DNA from: an uncultured Collinsella sp.
Lineage (GTDB): Bacteria > Actinomycetota > Coriobacteriia > Coriobacteriales > Coriobacteriaceae
Reading direction: 5' to 3'
Assembly: GCA_959020715.1 (NCBI GenBank)
Contig: CAUESV010000001.1
Location: 62,001 to 126,000, forward strand
Length of the DNA: 64,000 bases
In this document: in pieces, positions 16,530-24,933 of the stretch
How positions within the stretch are numbered: the stretch's first letter is position 1
Layout of the letters: every line of letters starts with the position of its first letter
Notes under the pieces: generated by a model
What the model saw: only the letters and a program-made list of their open reading frames with translations
Told to the model about the DNA's origin: nothing
The model's database searches: none
Position numbers and translations under genes: made by a program

Positions 16530-16833
16530 GTCCTTCAGCGGAAACCGCATCCCGGAATAAACACTCAAACTGGGATGCGCTTTCCAAACGACCGGCCAGC
16601 GGAAAACGCATCCCATTCTGAGGCATGATTCCGGGACACAGCTTCCGGTTGAGGGCCGATCCGGAAAGCGCATCCCACTCCGGGACTGGATTCCGGGACG
16701 TAGTTTCCGCCGAGGGCCCAAAAAGGAAAGCACATCCCGTTCTGAGTGCCAATTCTGGGATGTAATTTCTGCCAAGGGCTCCAAAGGGAAAACGCATCCC
16801 ATTCTGAGCGCCAAATCCGGGACACAGTTTCCG
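16448..16833. repeat. Tandem array of about seven degenerate 61-62-bp units
   Basis: Units start with GGGA or a near variant at about 16448, 16510, 16572, 16633, 16695, 16757 and 16819, giving spacings of 62, 62, 61, 62, 62 and 62 bp. Units typically carry a GGGATGCG-TTTCC-like segment, a variable centre, and GGAAAACGCATCCC followed by ATTCTGAG, so many can form their own hairpin. The period is not a multiple of three, and all minus-strand frames happen to stay open, which argues against coding. The array ends about 110 nt from the 3' end of the xanthine dehydrogenase gene. Confidence 0.85.
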
Positions 16834-16953
16834 CATGCGGAGGCGCTCCAAACAAAAGGCCTCGGCTCGCGATGGAGCTGGGGCCAAAGACGCAGCTTAT
16901 GCAGTTGGCGTTGAGCGCAGACGGCAGTCAGCAATGGGCGTCCGCGTTCTACC

Positions 16954-19731
16954 CTACCCGCGGTTGCGGACGCGGCTGTAGGGCGTATCCACCATGGGCA
17001 GATTTGGACGCAGCTTGCCGTCAAACGCGCGGTAGGCGTTCTGTACGGCGGGCGCCGTGGGGATCGTGGCGATCTCGCCGATGCCCTTGCCGCCGTATGC
17101 CACGGGCAGCAGCTCGTCCTTCTCCACGTAGATGGCGTGGATATCCGGAATCTCGGGCGCACGGAACAGCCCGAGCGTACCGTACCTTGCCTGGGGCACG
17201 CAGTCCTTGAGCGGCCAGTCCTCGGTAAGCGCATAGCCCATGCCCATGAGCACGCCGCCTTCGATCTGACCCTGAATGGAGATGGGGTTGACCACCTTGC
17301 CGGAATCGTGCGCGGCGTAGACCTCGCTCACGCGGCCATCGTCATCCAAAATGACCACATGCGTGGCAAAGCCATAGCAGATGTGGCTCTTGGGGTTGGG
17401 GACGTCGGCGCCCAGCTTGTCGGTCGGCTCCAGGTACACGTAGCCAAACTCGCATCCCTCGAGCGCCTTGATGGCGGCCGCGGGATCCTGAGGATGCATA
17501 CCCTGGCCGGCGACGAGCTCCTGCGTGCGAAGCTGATAGGCGCGGCCGTCGTCATACTCGATCTTGACGCCGTCGCCATGCGCGCTCACGGGAGCATCAG
17601 GCGCAGGCTTGCCGGCCTCGATGCCAACCATGGCATCGCGCAGCAGGAAGGCGGCGCCGCGCACGGCCTCGCCGGTCACGACCGTCTGTCGCGAGCCAGA
17701 CGTGGTGCCGGAGTCGGGAGCGTTCTCGGTGGAGCACTCGCCGTTGGCAATGCAGTGAAGCGGCAGGCCACATGCCTCGGCAACGTCCTGCAAAAAGACG
17801 GTGTTGCAGCCCTGGCCGATGTCGGACGTGGCGGCGTAGACCACGGCGCGGCCATCCTCGACGCGAATCTTGCAGCGGCCGGCATCGGGCAGGCCAACGC
17901 CCACGCCGGCGTTCTTCATGGCGCAGGCGATACCGGCGTGTCCGGGATGCGCATAGTAGGCATCCTTGACCTCGAGCAGCGTCTCCTTCAGCGCCGTGGA
18001 GCAGTCGGCAATCTGACCATTGGGCAGAACCTCGCCCGGCTCGATGGCGTTACGGTAACGAATCTCCCACGGGTCCAGGCCGACCTTCTCGGCCAGCAGA
18101 TCGATCAGGCTCTCGAGTGCAAACTCGGACTGGCACACGCCAAAGCCGCGGTACGCACCGGCGGGCGGGTTGTTGGTGTAGTAGCCAAAACCGCGGATGT
18201 CGGTGTTCTGGTACTTGTAGGGACCGACGGCGTGCGTGCAGGCGCGCTCGAGCACCGGGCCGCACAGCGACGCGTAGGCGCCGGTGTCAAAGTTGATCTC
18301 GCAGTCCAGGCCAGTAAAGTTGCCCTCGGCATCGCAGCCCAGCGTAAAGGTGCCGTCCATGGCATGGCGCTTGGGGTGGAAGGCAAGCGACTCAGCGCGC
18401 GTGAGCTTGCACTTCACAGGACGTTGGAACTTATAGGCAGCAAGCGCGGCCAGGTGCTGGATGGACACGTCCTCCTTGCCGCCAAAGCCGCCGCCCACGA
18501 GCATGGTCTCGACGACCACGCGCTCGGGCTCGTTGTCCCAGCCAAACATGTGGGCGCACTCTTTGCGCGTGTCGTAAGCACCTTGGTCGGTCGACTGCAC
18601 CTTGACGCCGTTCTTGTACGGAAATGCCACGGCGCACTCGGGCTCCAAGAAGGCATGCTCGGTAAAGGGCGTGGTAAAGCGCTGCGTCACGGTAAACGCG
18701 CTCTCTGCCAGCGCCTTGGCGGCATCACCGCGCGTCACATGGCGGCTCTGGCACACGTTGTCCTTGAGCTCCACCGTGTTGCCGAAGGCAAAGAAGCTGT
18801 CATGCAGGCGCGGCGCATCGGCGGCCTTGGCCTCGGCGATGTTGCGCACGGGCTCCAGCGGCTCGTAATCGATCTTTACGAGCTTCTTGGCCTTCTCGAG
18901 CGTCGCCTCGTCCTCGGCAACCACCAGCACGATGGCGTCACCCACGCAGCGGGTGATATCGCCCTGGGCGATCATGACGTCCCAGTCCTGGATAAGGTGG
19001 CCGACCTGGTTGACCGGCACGTCCTCGGCGCGCAGGATGCCCACCACACCGGGCAGGGCCTCGGCCTTGGAAGTATCAATGGAGAGCACGCGGGCGCGCG
19101 GATACTTGGAGCGCACGGCGCTGGCATAGGTCAGACCCGGCTGATCGATCTCGTCGATGTCATCGGGGTACTTGCCCTCGCCGAGCACCTTCTTGCGCAC
19201 GTCGATACGGAAGGCGCGCTTGCCCACGCCGTAGTCGTCGCCGCGCTCCAGGTCCTCGTCAATCTGCTTTTCGCCGCGGAGCACCGCAGCTGCCAGCGAA
19301 ATGCCCTCGATAATCTTCTTGTAGCCGGTGCAGCGGCAGACATTGCCGCGGATGGCGTACTTGATCTGCTCCTCGGTGGGCTCGGGGTCCTCGGCGATGA
19401 GCGCCGCACCCGCCATGACCATGCCGGGGATGCAAAAACCGCACTGCACGGCACCCACAGCGCCAAAAGCGTACACAAATGCCTCGCGCACGTCCTCGGG
19501 CAGGCCCTCGACGGTCACGATGTTGCGGCCGGCGGCAAGGGCGGTGGTCAGCACGCACGCCTTCACGGCTGCACCGTCCACGTGAATGGTGCAGGTACCA
19601 CACGCGCCCTCGGAGCAACCGTCCTTGGCGGAGTGAATGTGCAGGTCGTCGCGCAGGTAGCGCAGCAGCGGTTTATTCTGCGTCGTCGTGCGCTCGACGC
19701 CGTTAACGGTAAAAGTGAATTCCTGTGCCAT
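16954..19731 (-). CDS. xdhD: Selenium-dependent-type xanthine dehydrogenase (fused 2Fe-2S and Mo subunits)
   Basis: Molybdenum hydroxylase of 925 residues fusing the iron-sulfur and molybdopterin parts. The plant-type 2Fe-2S motif has C39, C44, C47 and C59; the second cluster motif has C97, C100, C132 and C134. The Mo domain carries VGGGFGGKED and GAYRGFG, with the catalytic Glu in GGKGIGEIA at about residue 884. There is no FAD domain and no XdhB-like gene nearby, so electrons must leave by another carrier, probably the adjacent Fe-S protein and YgfK. E. coli XdhD is the closest named relative. Oxidation of hypoxanthine or xanthine, or urate reduction, is inferred from context. Confidence 0.9.
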   Translation of the reverse strand: MAQEFTFTVNGVERTTTQNKPLLRYLRDDLHIHSAKDGCSEGACGTCTIHVDGAAVKACVLTTALAAGRNIVTVEGLPEDVREAFVYAFGAVGAVQCGFCIPGMVMAGAALIAEDPEPTEEQIKYAIRGNVCRCTGYKKIIEGISLAAAVLRGEKQIDEDLERGDDYGVGKRAFRIDVRKKVLGEGKYPDDIDEIDQPGLTYASAVRSKYPRARVLSIDTSKAEALPGVVGILRAEDVPVNQVGHLIQDWDVMIAQGDITRCVGDAIVLVVAEDEATLEKAKKLVKIDYEPLEPVRNIAEAKAADAPRLHDSFFAFGNTVELKDNVCQSRHVTRGDAAKALAESAFTVTQRFTTPFTEHAFLEPECAVAFPYKNGVKVQSTDQGAYDTRKECAHMFGWDNEPERVVVETMLVGGGFGGKEDVSIQHLAALAAYKFQRPVKCKLTRAESLAFHPKRHAMDGTFTLGCDAEGNFTGLDCEINFDTGAYASLCGPVLERACTHAVGPYKYQNTDIRGFGYYTNNPPAGAYRGFGVCQSEFALESLIDLLAEKVGLDPWEIRYRNAIEPGEVLPNGQIADCSTALKETLLEVKDAYYAHPGHAGIACAMKNAGVGVGLPDAGRCKIRVEDGRAVVYAATSDIGQGCNTVFLQDVAEACGLPLHCIANGECSTENAPDSGTTSGSRQTVVTGEAVRGAAFLLRDAMVGIEAGKPAPDAPVSAHGDGVKIEYDDGRAYQLRTQELVAGQGMHPQDPAAAIKALEGCEFGYVYLEPTDKLGADVPNPKSHICYGFATHVVILDDDGRVSEVYAAHDSGKVVNPISIQGQIEGGVLMGMGYALTEDWPLKDCVPQARYGTLGLFRAPEIPDIHAIYVEKDELLPVAYGGKGIGEIATIPTAPAVQNAYRAFDGKLRPNLPMVDTPYSRVRNRG

Positions 19732-19743
19732 GGTGATCCCCTT

Positions 19744-20223
19744 CTACACGCCGGCGGCGATGCCGGTACGGTCGTGGATGGCGCCATGCGGGCAGACGAC
19801 GGCGCACATGCCGCACGACAGGCAGTCCGCGCCGTCGATATGGGCGCAGTTGTCCTCGATGCGGATAGCGCCGGCGGGGCACTTTTTAGCGCACATGCCG
19901 CAACCGATGCAGCTCGTGCCGCAGATCTTGCGGGCGATGGCGCCCTTATCGGTGTTGTTGCAGCGCACCAGGATGTTCTGGTAGCCGGGAACGAAGGCGA
20001 TCACGCGCTGCGGGCACGCCATGCCGCACAGGCCGCAGCCCGTGCACTTGGAGCGGTCCACGCGGGCGACGCCGTCGACCAGCGCAATGGCGCCGTGGGG
20101 GCAGGCCGTGACGCAGGCGCCACAGCCAATGCAGCCTTCGCTGCAGCGGGCGTCGCCGCCTGCGGAGGCGCAACCGCTTCCGCAGGCAACGTAGGCCACG
20201 TTATGTTGAATGGATTTGGCCAT
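19744..20223 (-). CDS. Polyferredoxin-like 4Fe-4S protein
   Basis: Small cytoplasmic electron carrier of 159 residues with four CxxCxxCxxxC-type motifs: CIGCGACVTACP, CTGCGLCGMACP, CIGCGMCAKKCP and CLSCGMCAVVCP. It also has an N-terminal Cys-rich segment. It lies 11 nt after ygfK and 12 nt before xdh on the same strand, so it probably shuttles electrons between these two redox enzymes. RnfB-like domains share this pattern, but no membrane anchor is present. Confidence 0.88.
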   Translation of the reverse strand: MAKSIQHNVAYVACGSGCASAGGDARCSEGCIGCGACVTACPHGAIALVDGVARVDRSKCTGCGLCGMACPQRVIAFVPGYQNILVRCNNTDKGAIARKICGTSCIGCGMCAKKCPAGAIRIEDNCAHIDGADCLSCGMCAVVCPHGAIHDRTGIAAGV

Positions 20224-20234
20224 AAGAGATTCGC

Positions 20235-23234
20235 CTATTTCTTAAGGAGGTACGAATAGCTGTCGCGCACGGCCTTGATGGTCAGGCGGACGGCCTCGGG
20301 CAGACCGGTGTTGACGGCATCGACCGAGACGGTACGGACCGTGCCGGCAACGCGGACCTTAAAGTGATCCTCGTCCACGGCCAGGAAGCCCTCGTTCTCG
20401 GAGTTCTCCATGTCCTGCTCGCTCCAGAACAGGGTGAGCTTGTCCTTGTAGGGACGACCCTCCTGGTAGGGGCAGAACACGGCGCAGTTGCCGCACTCGT
20501 TGCACATGCCGTCGACATGGACGACCTGATGCTTGGCCAGGCCCGGCACCTTAATTGCCACGTTGGCGCGGTTGGGGCACACGTCGCAGCAGACCTCGCA
20601 CACCGAGCCGCAGCCCAGGCAGCGGGTCTTGGTGCAGTTGCGCTTGTCGCGGCACAGCGACCCCTTGCGCTCGTAGCAGGTGTCCTCGCGGCCGGCCTGC
20701 TCGTTGCAGTCGGCGTACTTGTTAAAGTCCACACCGGCGATGGCACGGGCAACCTCGGCGGCATCGGCGATAGCCTCGACCACGGTGGCAGGACCGCGAC
20801 GGCAGTCGCCGGCAGCCCAAACGCCCTCGACGCCGGTGGAGGTGGCGGCAAGACGGCCGCGACGGTCGTGCTCGACGCCCGCGGCATCGTACAGGCTGGC
20901 ATCGATGCCCTCGCCCACGGCGCAGATCACCGTGGTGGCGGAAAGCTCGACGGTCTCGCCCGTGGCGACGGGGCTGCGACGGCCGCTTGCATCCGGTTCG
21001 CCAAGCCCCATAACGTCGCAGGTCAGCACGGCGCCGTTAAGCGCCTTGGGGGCCAGCAGCTCGCAGAACTCAACACCGTCGGCAAGAGCAAGATCAAGCT
21101 CTTCCTCGTCAGCGGGCATCTGCTTCTTGGTGCGGCGATACACCAAGCGCACATTCTTCACGCCAGCCAGACGCTTGGCCACGCGGGCCGCGTCCATAGC
21201 GGTGTTGCCGGCGCCAATGACCACGACGTCCTCGCCCAGCTCGAGCTTCTCGCCCTTCTTGGCGGCCTCGAGGAACTCCAGCACATCGAGCTCGGCACCC
21301 TCGCCCAGGCCCGCAGAGCCGGGCATCCAGGCACCGGTGGCCACGACCACGTCGGTAAAGCCCTGGGCCTTGAACTCGTCAATGGAATCAACGCGAGCGT
21401 TGAGCTGCACCTTGGCGCCAAAGGCTAGGCAGAGCTCGGCATCGTGGGAGATATCGTCGCTCGCGATGCGGAACTCGGGAATCACGTGACGGACCACGCC
21501 ACCGAGCGAATCGCGGGCCTCAAAGATGGTGACGGGCACGCCGGCACGCGTCAGGAAGAACGCCGTCGCCAGGCCGGCCGGGCCGCCGCCGATAACGGCA
21601 ACGTTGCGCTCGCCGTCGTTTGCGATGGCCTGGGCACGCAGCTTGGGCAGCACGGCGGTCATGGCCTCGCGGGCGGCCTTGAGCTTGCTGGCGCGAATCT
21701 GGGCGCCCTCGGGCTCGTAGAACGCACGCTCGCAGGCACGGCCGCAGGGATGCGGGCAGATGGTACCGGCAATGAACGGCAGGGCGTTGCGCTCGATGAT
21801 GATGTTGAGTGCGTCCTCGTAGCGACCCTCGTCAACAGCCGCCAGATAGGCGGGGATATCCTGCTGGATGGGGCAGCTCGTGCGGCACGGCGTGGTAAAG
21901 CAGTCGGAAAGCGGGCTCTTGCCGGCGACCTTGCGGTCGGGCAGCGGGCGCAGCGGCTTCTTGTAGAGCGGGTTGGTGAGCGAGTCGGTCTGGATCGCAG
22001 TCACGGCCTCGAGAGAGACGCCCGCGAACGGCTTGCCGTCCAGGTCGGTAAACTCGCCGGCCATCTGACTAAAGCGCTCGTAGCCACCGGGCTTGAGCAC
22101 ATCGGTCGCCAGGGTAACGGGCCAAATGCCGGCGTCATACAGGGCGCGGATGTTGTAGACCGTGGCACCGCCGGAATAGCTGATGCGTAGCTTGCCGTCA
22201 AACTGCTCGGTGATGCGGCGGGCGGCCTCGATCGTCAGCGAGAACAGCGAACGGCCGGACATGTACATCTCGGTGGAGGGCAGCTCGTCCCTGGTCACGT
22301 CGACGGGGAACGTGTTGGTCAGCTTGACGCCAAACTCCAGGCCGTGCTCGACGCACAGGGCAATCAGGCGCTCGAACATGGGCACGGCGTCGGCCCACTG
22401 CAGGTCCTCGCGGAAGTGCGTGTCATCGAAGACGATGTAGTCAAAGCCCAGCTCGTTGAGGCGCTGGCGGGCAAACTCATAGCCCAGCAGCGTGGGGTTG
22501 CACTTGATGTAGGTATTGAGGCCCTTCTCGGTGATGAGGTAGGTCGCGATGCGCTCAATCTCCGCCGGCGGGCAGCCATGCAGCGTGGACTCGGTAATGG
22601 AGTTGGAGACGCGCGACGGGATGGACTCGACAAACGCGGCATCGACATGCTCAAACTTGTCCAGGTTAGCGAGCGCCCACGTGCGGCACTCGTTCCAAAC
22701 CTCGGAGCCGCTGGCGTCCTTCATGCCCTCAATGTACGCATCGACCTTGGGGCTCTTAATGCCCTCCAGGTCATAACCCACGGACATGTTGAAGACAAAG
22801 CCGTCCGGGCTGCCCAGACCATACTCCCGAGCGATCAGGTGGCAGGCGAACCATGCCTTCACGTACTCGGCAAAGGCCTGCGGAACCTCGAGCTCGGTCG
22901 ACCACTCGCAGTTGTAGCACTCGTCCTGCGCCACGATACAGGGCTTGTTGACGCACTTGGAGAGCTCCTCGCCGTCCATAACCTGAACGGTCTTAAGCTC
23001 AAAGAAGCGGGAACCGGCCACATAAGAGGCCACGATGTTCTGGGCAAGCTGCGTGTTGGGACCGGCGGCCGGGCCAAACGGAGTCTCGATGCGCTCGTCA
23101 AAAATGGGAAGCGCACCCTCCTGGTTGGTCGTGACCATCTTGCGCACGCCAAAGATGGCGTCCTGGGTCTTGTGCTCCTCGATGATCCAGTTCATCAGCT
23201 GCGAAAACGGGATCGGCCTCATGATGTCGCTCAT
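20235..23234 (-). CDS. ygfK: YgfK, putative selenate reductase/urate-cluster flavo-Fe-S oxidoreductase
   Basis: Large NAD(P)H- and FAD-binding iron-sulfur protein of 999 residues. The N-terminal half is dihydroorotate/dihydropyrimidine-dehydrogenase-like. A GltD-type module follows with CRTSCPIQQ at about 448, FAD site VAVIGGGPAGLA at about 547 and NADPH site VVVIGAGNTAMD at about 670. C-terminal clusters CLGCGSVCEVCCDVC (about 875) and CNECGNCAVFCP (about 911) follow. The start ATG has a GAGGAG site; a longer frame upstream lacks one. Homologues are part of the gut-bacterial purine/urate degradation cluster, and the selenate reductase name is historical. Confidence 0.92.
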   Translation of the reverse strand: MSDIMRPIPFSQLMNWIIEEHKTQDAIFGVRKMVTTNQEGALPIFDERIETPFGPAAGPNTQLAQNIVASYVAGSRFFELKTVQVMDGEELSKCVNKPCIVAQDECYNCEWSTELEVPQAFAEYVKAWFACHLIAREYGLGSPDGFVFNMSVGYDLEGIKSPKVDAYIEGMKDASGSEVWNECRTWALANLDKFEHVDAAFVESIPSRVSNSITESTLHGCPPAEIERIATYLITEKGLNTYIKCNPTLLGYEFARQRLNELGFDYIVFDDTHFREDLQWADAVPMFERLIALCVEHGLEFGVKLTNTFPVDVTRDELPSTEMYMSGRSLFSLTIEAARRITEQFDGKLRISYSGGATVYNIRALYDAGIWPVTLATDVLKPGGYERFSQMAGEFTDLDGKPFAGVSLEAVTAIQTDSLTNPLYKKPLRPLPDRKVAGKSPLSDCFTTPCRTSCPIQQDIPAYLAAVDEGRYEDALNIIIERNALPFIAGTICPHPCGRACERAFYEPEGAQIRASKLKAAREAMTAVLPKLRAQAIANDGERNVAVIGGGPAGLATAFFLTRAGVPVTIFEARDSLGGVVRHVIPEFRIASDDISHDAELCLAFGAKVQLNARVDSIDEFKAQGFTDVVVATGAWMPGSAGLGEGAELDVLEFLEAAKKGEKLELGEDVVVIGAGNTAMDAARVAKRLAGVKNVRLVYRRTKKQMPADEEELDLALADGVEFCELLAPKALNGAVLTCDVMGLGEPDASGRRSPVATGETVELSATTVICAVGEGIDASLYDAAGVEHDRRGRLAATSTGVEGVWAAGDCRRGPATVVEAIADAAEVARAIAGVDFNKYADCNEQAGREDTCYERKGSLCRDKRNCTKTRCLGCGSVCEVCCDVCPNRANVAIKVPGLAKHQVVHVDGMCNECGNCAVFCPYQEGRPYKDKLTLFWSEQDMENSENEGFLAVDEDHFKVRVAGTVRTVSVDAVNTGLPEAVRLTIKAVRDSYSYLLKK

Positions 23235-23332
23235 AATGAGCTCCTCTCTGTAACGCCCGGCGAGACCGCGCGGCGGGCGCAAATACGGTGTAGCGCTAGC
23301 ACAGCGCCGGCGACCCCGCGGAGGCCGCCTAT

Positions 23333-23368
23333 ACGCGCGTCGGATGTGGCGAAACATCCGACGCGCGT
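23333..23368. other. Perfect 15-bp hairpin between ssnA and ygfK
   Basis: Arms ACGCGCGTCGGATGT and ACATCCGACGCGCGT enclose a 6-nt loop, 14 nt downstream of the ssnA stop. No T-run follows on the minus strand, so it probably modulates readthrough or mRNA stability rather than ending transcription. Confidence 0.75.
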
Positions 23369-23382
23369 GAATCTACTTGTAA

Positions 23383-24738
23383 TTAGTAGGCGCGATCGTT
23401 GAGCGTGCTCCAGAGCTTCTTGGACTCAGCCATGGTCCACGCGTTGATCTTATCCTCATCAATGCCCACGAACTCGCGATCCTTGTACAGGACGCGGCCG
23501 TTGATGATGGTGGTGCGACAGTTTTTGCCCATCATGCCAAAGAGCATGTGGCCGTCAATATTCTCCTCGCTCAGCGGCGTAAAGGGCTTGTAGTCCATGA
23601 CGATGACGTCGGCGGCAGCGCCGGCCTCGAGCACACCGAGCTTGCGATCGAAGTACTTGCTCGCCATCTTGGCGTTGTTCTCGAACAGCATGGTCATGGC
23701 CTCGCACCAGCCCACGTTGGGCATGGCGGCGTTGTGGCGCTGAATGATCAGGAAGACCTTGAGGCTCTCGAGCATATCGTGGGTGTAGGCATCGGTGCCC
23801 ATGCACACGGGGATGCCGCGGCGGAAGAACTCAAGCACGGGGGCGCAGCCCACGGCGTTGCCCATATTGGATTCGGGGTTGTTGACGAGCCAGGTGCCGG
23901 ACTCCTTGACGATATCCATCTCGGCAGGCGTCACGTGGATGCAGTGGCCCAGCATGGTGTCGGGACCCAGCAGGTCATGCTGCAGCAGGCGCTCGACGGG
24001 GCTGATGCCGCCGCGGTTGAGGCGGGAATCCCACACGTCGTTCATGCCCTCGCACACGTGGATGTGGAAGCCGGTCAGACCGTTGTTGGCCTCTGCCATC
24101 TTGTCCATGGTCTCGTCCGACAGCGTAAAGGTGGCGTGACCGCCAAACATGGCGGCGATCATGTGGTTGTCGTTATCGCGACGCTCCTTGGCGGCCCACT
24201 GGGCAAATTCGGCGTTCTCGGCAATGGCTTGGTCGCATTTTTCCTGGCCGCGGCGATCGGAGACCTCGTAGCACAGGCACGAACGCATGCCCAACTCCTG
24301 AGCTGCATCCTTAATGGTAAAGAGGCTGCCCGGGATCTCGCAGAAGCTCGCATGGTGATCGAAGATCGTGGTGACGCCATCGCGGATGGAGTCAAGAATC
24401 GTGGCATAGGCGCTGGCCTTGGTGCCGTCGAGCGTCAGGTTGTCGTCGATCTTCCACCACTGCTGCTCAAGATTCTCCAGGAAGTTGGTGGGGTTGCAGC
24501 CCTTAATGGCAAGGCCGCGGGCCAGACCCGAGTAGATGTGGGTGTGGCAGTTGATAAGTCCGGGCATGATGAGGTTGCCCTGGGCGTCGACGTACTCGGC
24601 ATCCGGGTACTTGGCCTTGAGCTCGCACTCGGGACCCACTTCGACGATCGTATCTCCGTCAATGGCGACCGCACCGTTTGGAATGAACGGGGTCTGAGCG
24701 TTGCGAGTAAAGACGGAACCGTTAGCGACCAGAAGCAT
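23383..24738 (-). CDS. ssnA: SsnA-type aminohydrolase
   Basis: Amidohydrolase-superfamily enzyme of 451 residues related to guanine/cytosine deaminases. The metal motif is NCHTHIYSG (H65, H67), with further predicted ligands in HIHVCEGMND, GHCIHVTP and MGTDAYTHD. The selected ATG follows GAAGGGAGC; a start six codons upstream is possible but less well spaced. SsnA homologues belong to the anaerobic purine cluster and may hydrolyse a purine ring intermediate; substrate unproven. It lies between the permease and ygfK on the same strand. Confidence 0.9.
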   Translation of the reverse strand: MLLVANGSVFTRNAQTPFIPNGAVAIDGDTIVEVGPECELKAKYPDAEYVDAQGNLIMPGLINCHTHIYSGLARGLAIKGCNPTNFLENLEQQWWKIDDNLTLDGTKASAYATILDSIRDGVTTIFDHHASFCEIPGSLFTIKDAAQELGMRSCLCYEVSDRRGQEKCDQAIAENAEFAQWAAKERRDNDNHMIAAMFGGHATFTLSDETMDKMAEANNGLTGFHIHVCEGMNDVWDSRLNRGGISPVERLLQHDLLGPDTMLGHCIHVTPAEMDIVKESGTWLVNNPESNMGNAVGCAPVLEFFRRGIPVCMGTDAYTHDMLESLKVFLIIQRHNAAMPNVGWCEAMTMLFENNAKMASKYFDRKLGVLEAGAAADVIVMDYKPFTPLSEENIDGHMLFGMMGKNCRTTIINGRVLYKDREFVGIDEDKINAWTMAESKKLWSTLNDRAY

Positions 24739-24843
24739 AAATGCTCCCTTCAACATCAGGGGCGGGGTTTGACACCTCTGACATAGCGGAGTGCGAAGCG
24801 CCGGCCTACACCGGAAACGGGCCCTCTCCCGTCAACGCTTCAC

Positions 24844-24915
24844 CAAAGGGGCAAACCCTTTGAAGTGCGGCTTGGCGCCGCATGACGTCGGCGGACGAGG
24901 CGATGCGTCCGCCGA
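24844..24915. other. Two hairpins between the permease gene and ssnA
   Basis: The 195-nt gap holds CAAAGGG/CCCTTTG (5-nt loop) and TCGGCGGAC/GTCCGCCGA (10-nt loop), both perfect. Neither has a T-run. Together with the hairpin after ssnA they suggest structured intercistronic RNA throughout this operon. Confidence 0.6.
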
Positions 24916-24933
24916 CGAATAGCACCGAATTGG

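Noticed and set aside
16448..16833. CRISPR array
   Set aside because: Units are degenerate throughout, with no invariant repeat and no unique spacers of constant length, and no cas genes are nearby. Better described as a tandem repeat array.
16441..17234. Minus-strand repeat-containing frames over the 62-bp array
   Set aside because: All three frames are open because the repeats contain few stops. The period is not divisible by three, and no ribosome site or conserved domain is seen.
17137..20259. Very long plus-strand open frame of about 1040 codons opposite xdh and the ferredoxin gene
   Set aside because: It is the antisense shadow of two GC-rich genes with clear cofactor motifs. Its translation is low-complexity His/Val/Gly-rich with no domain.
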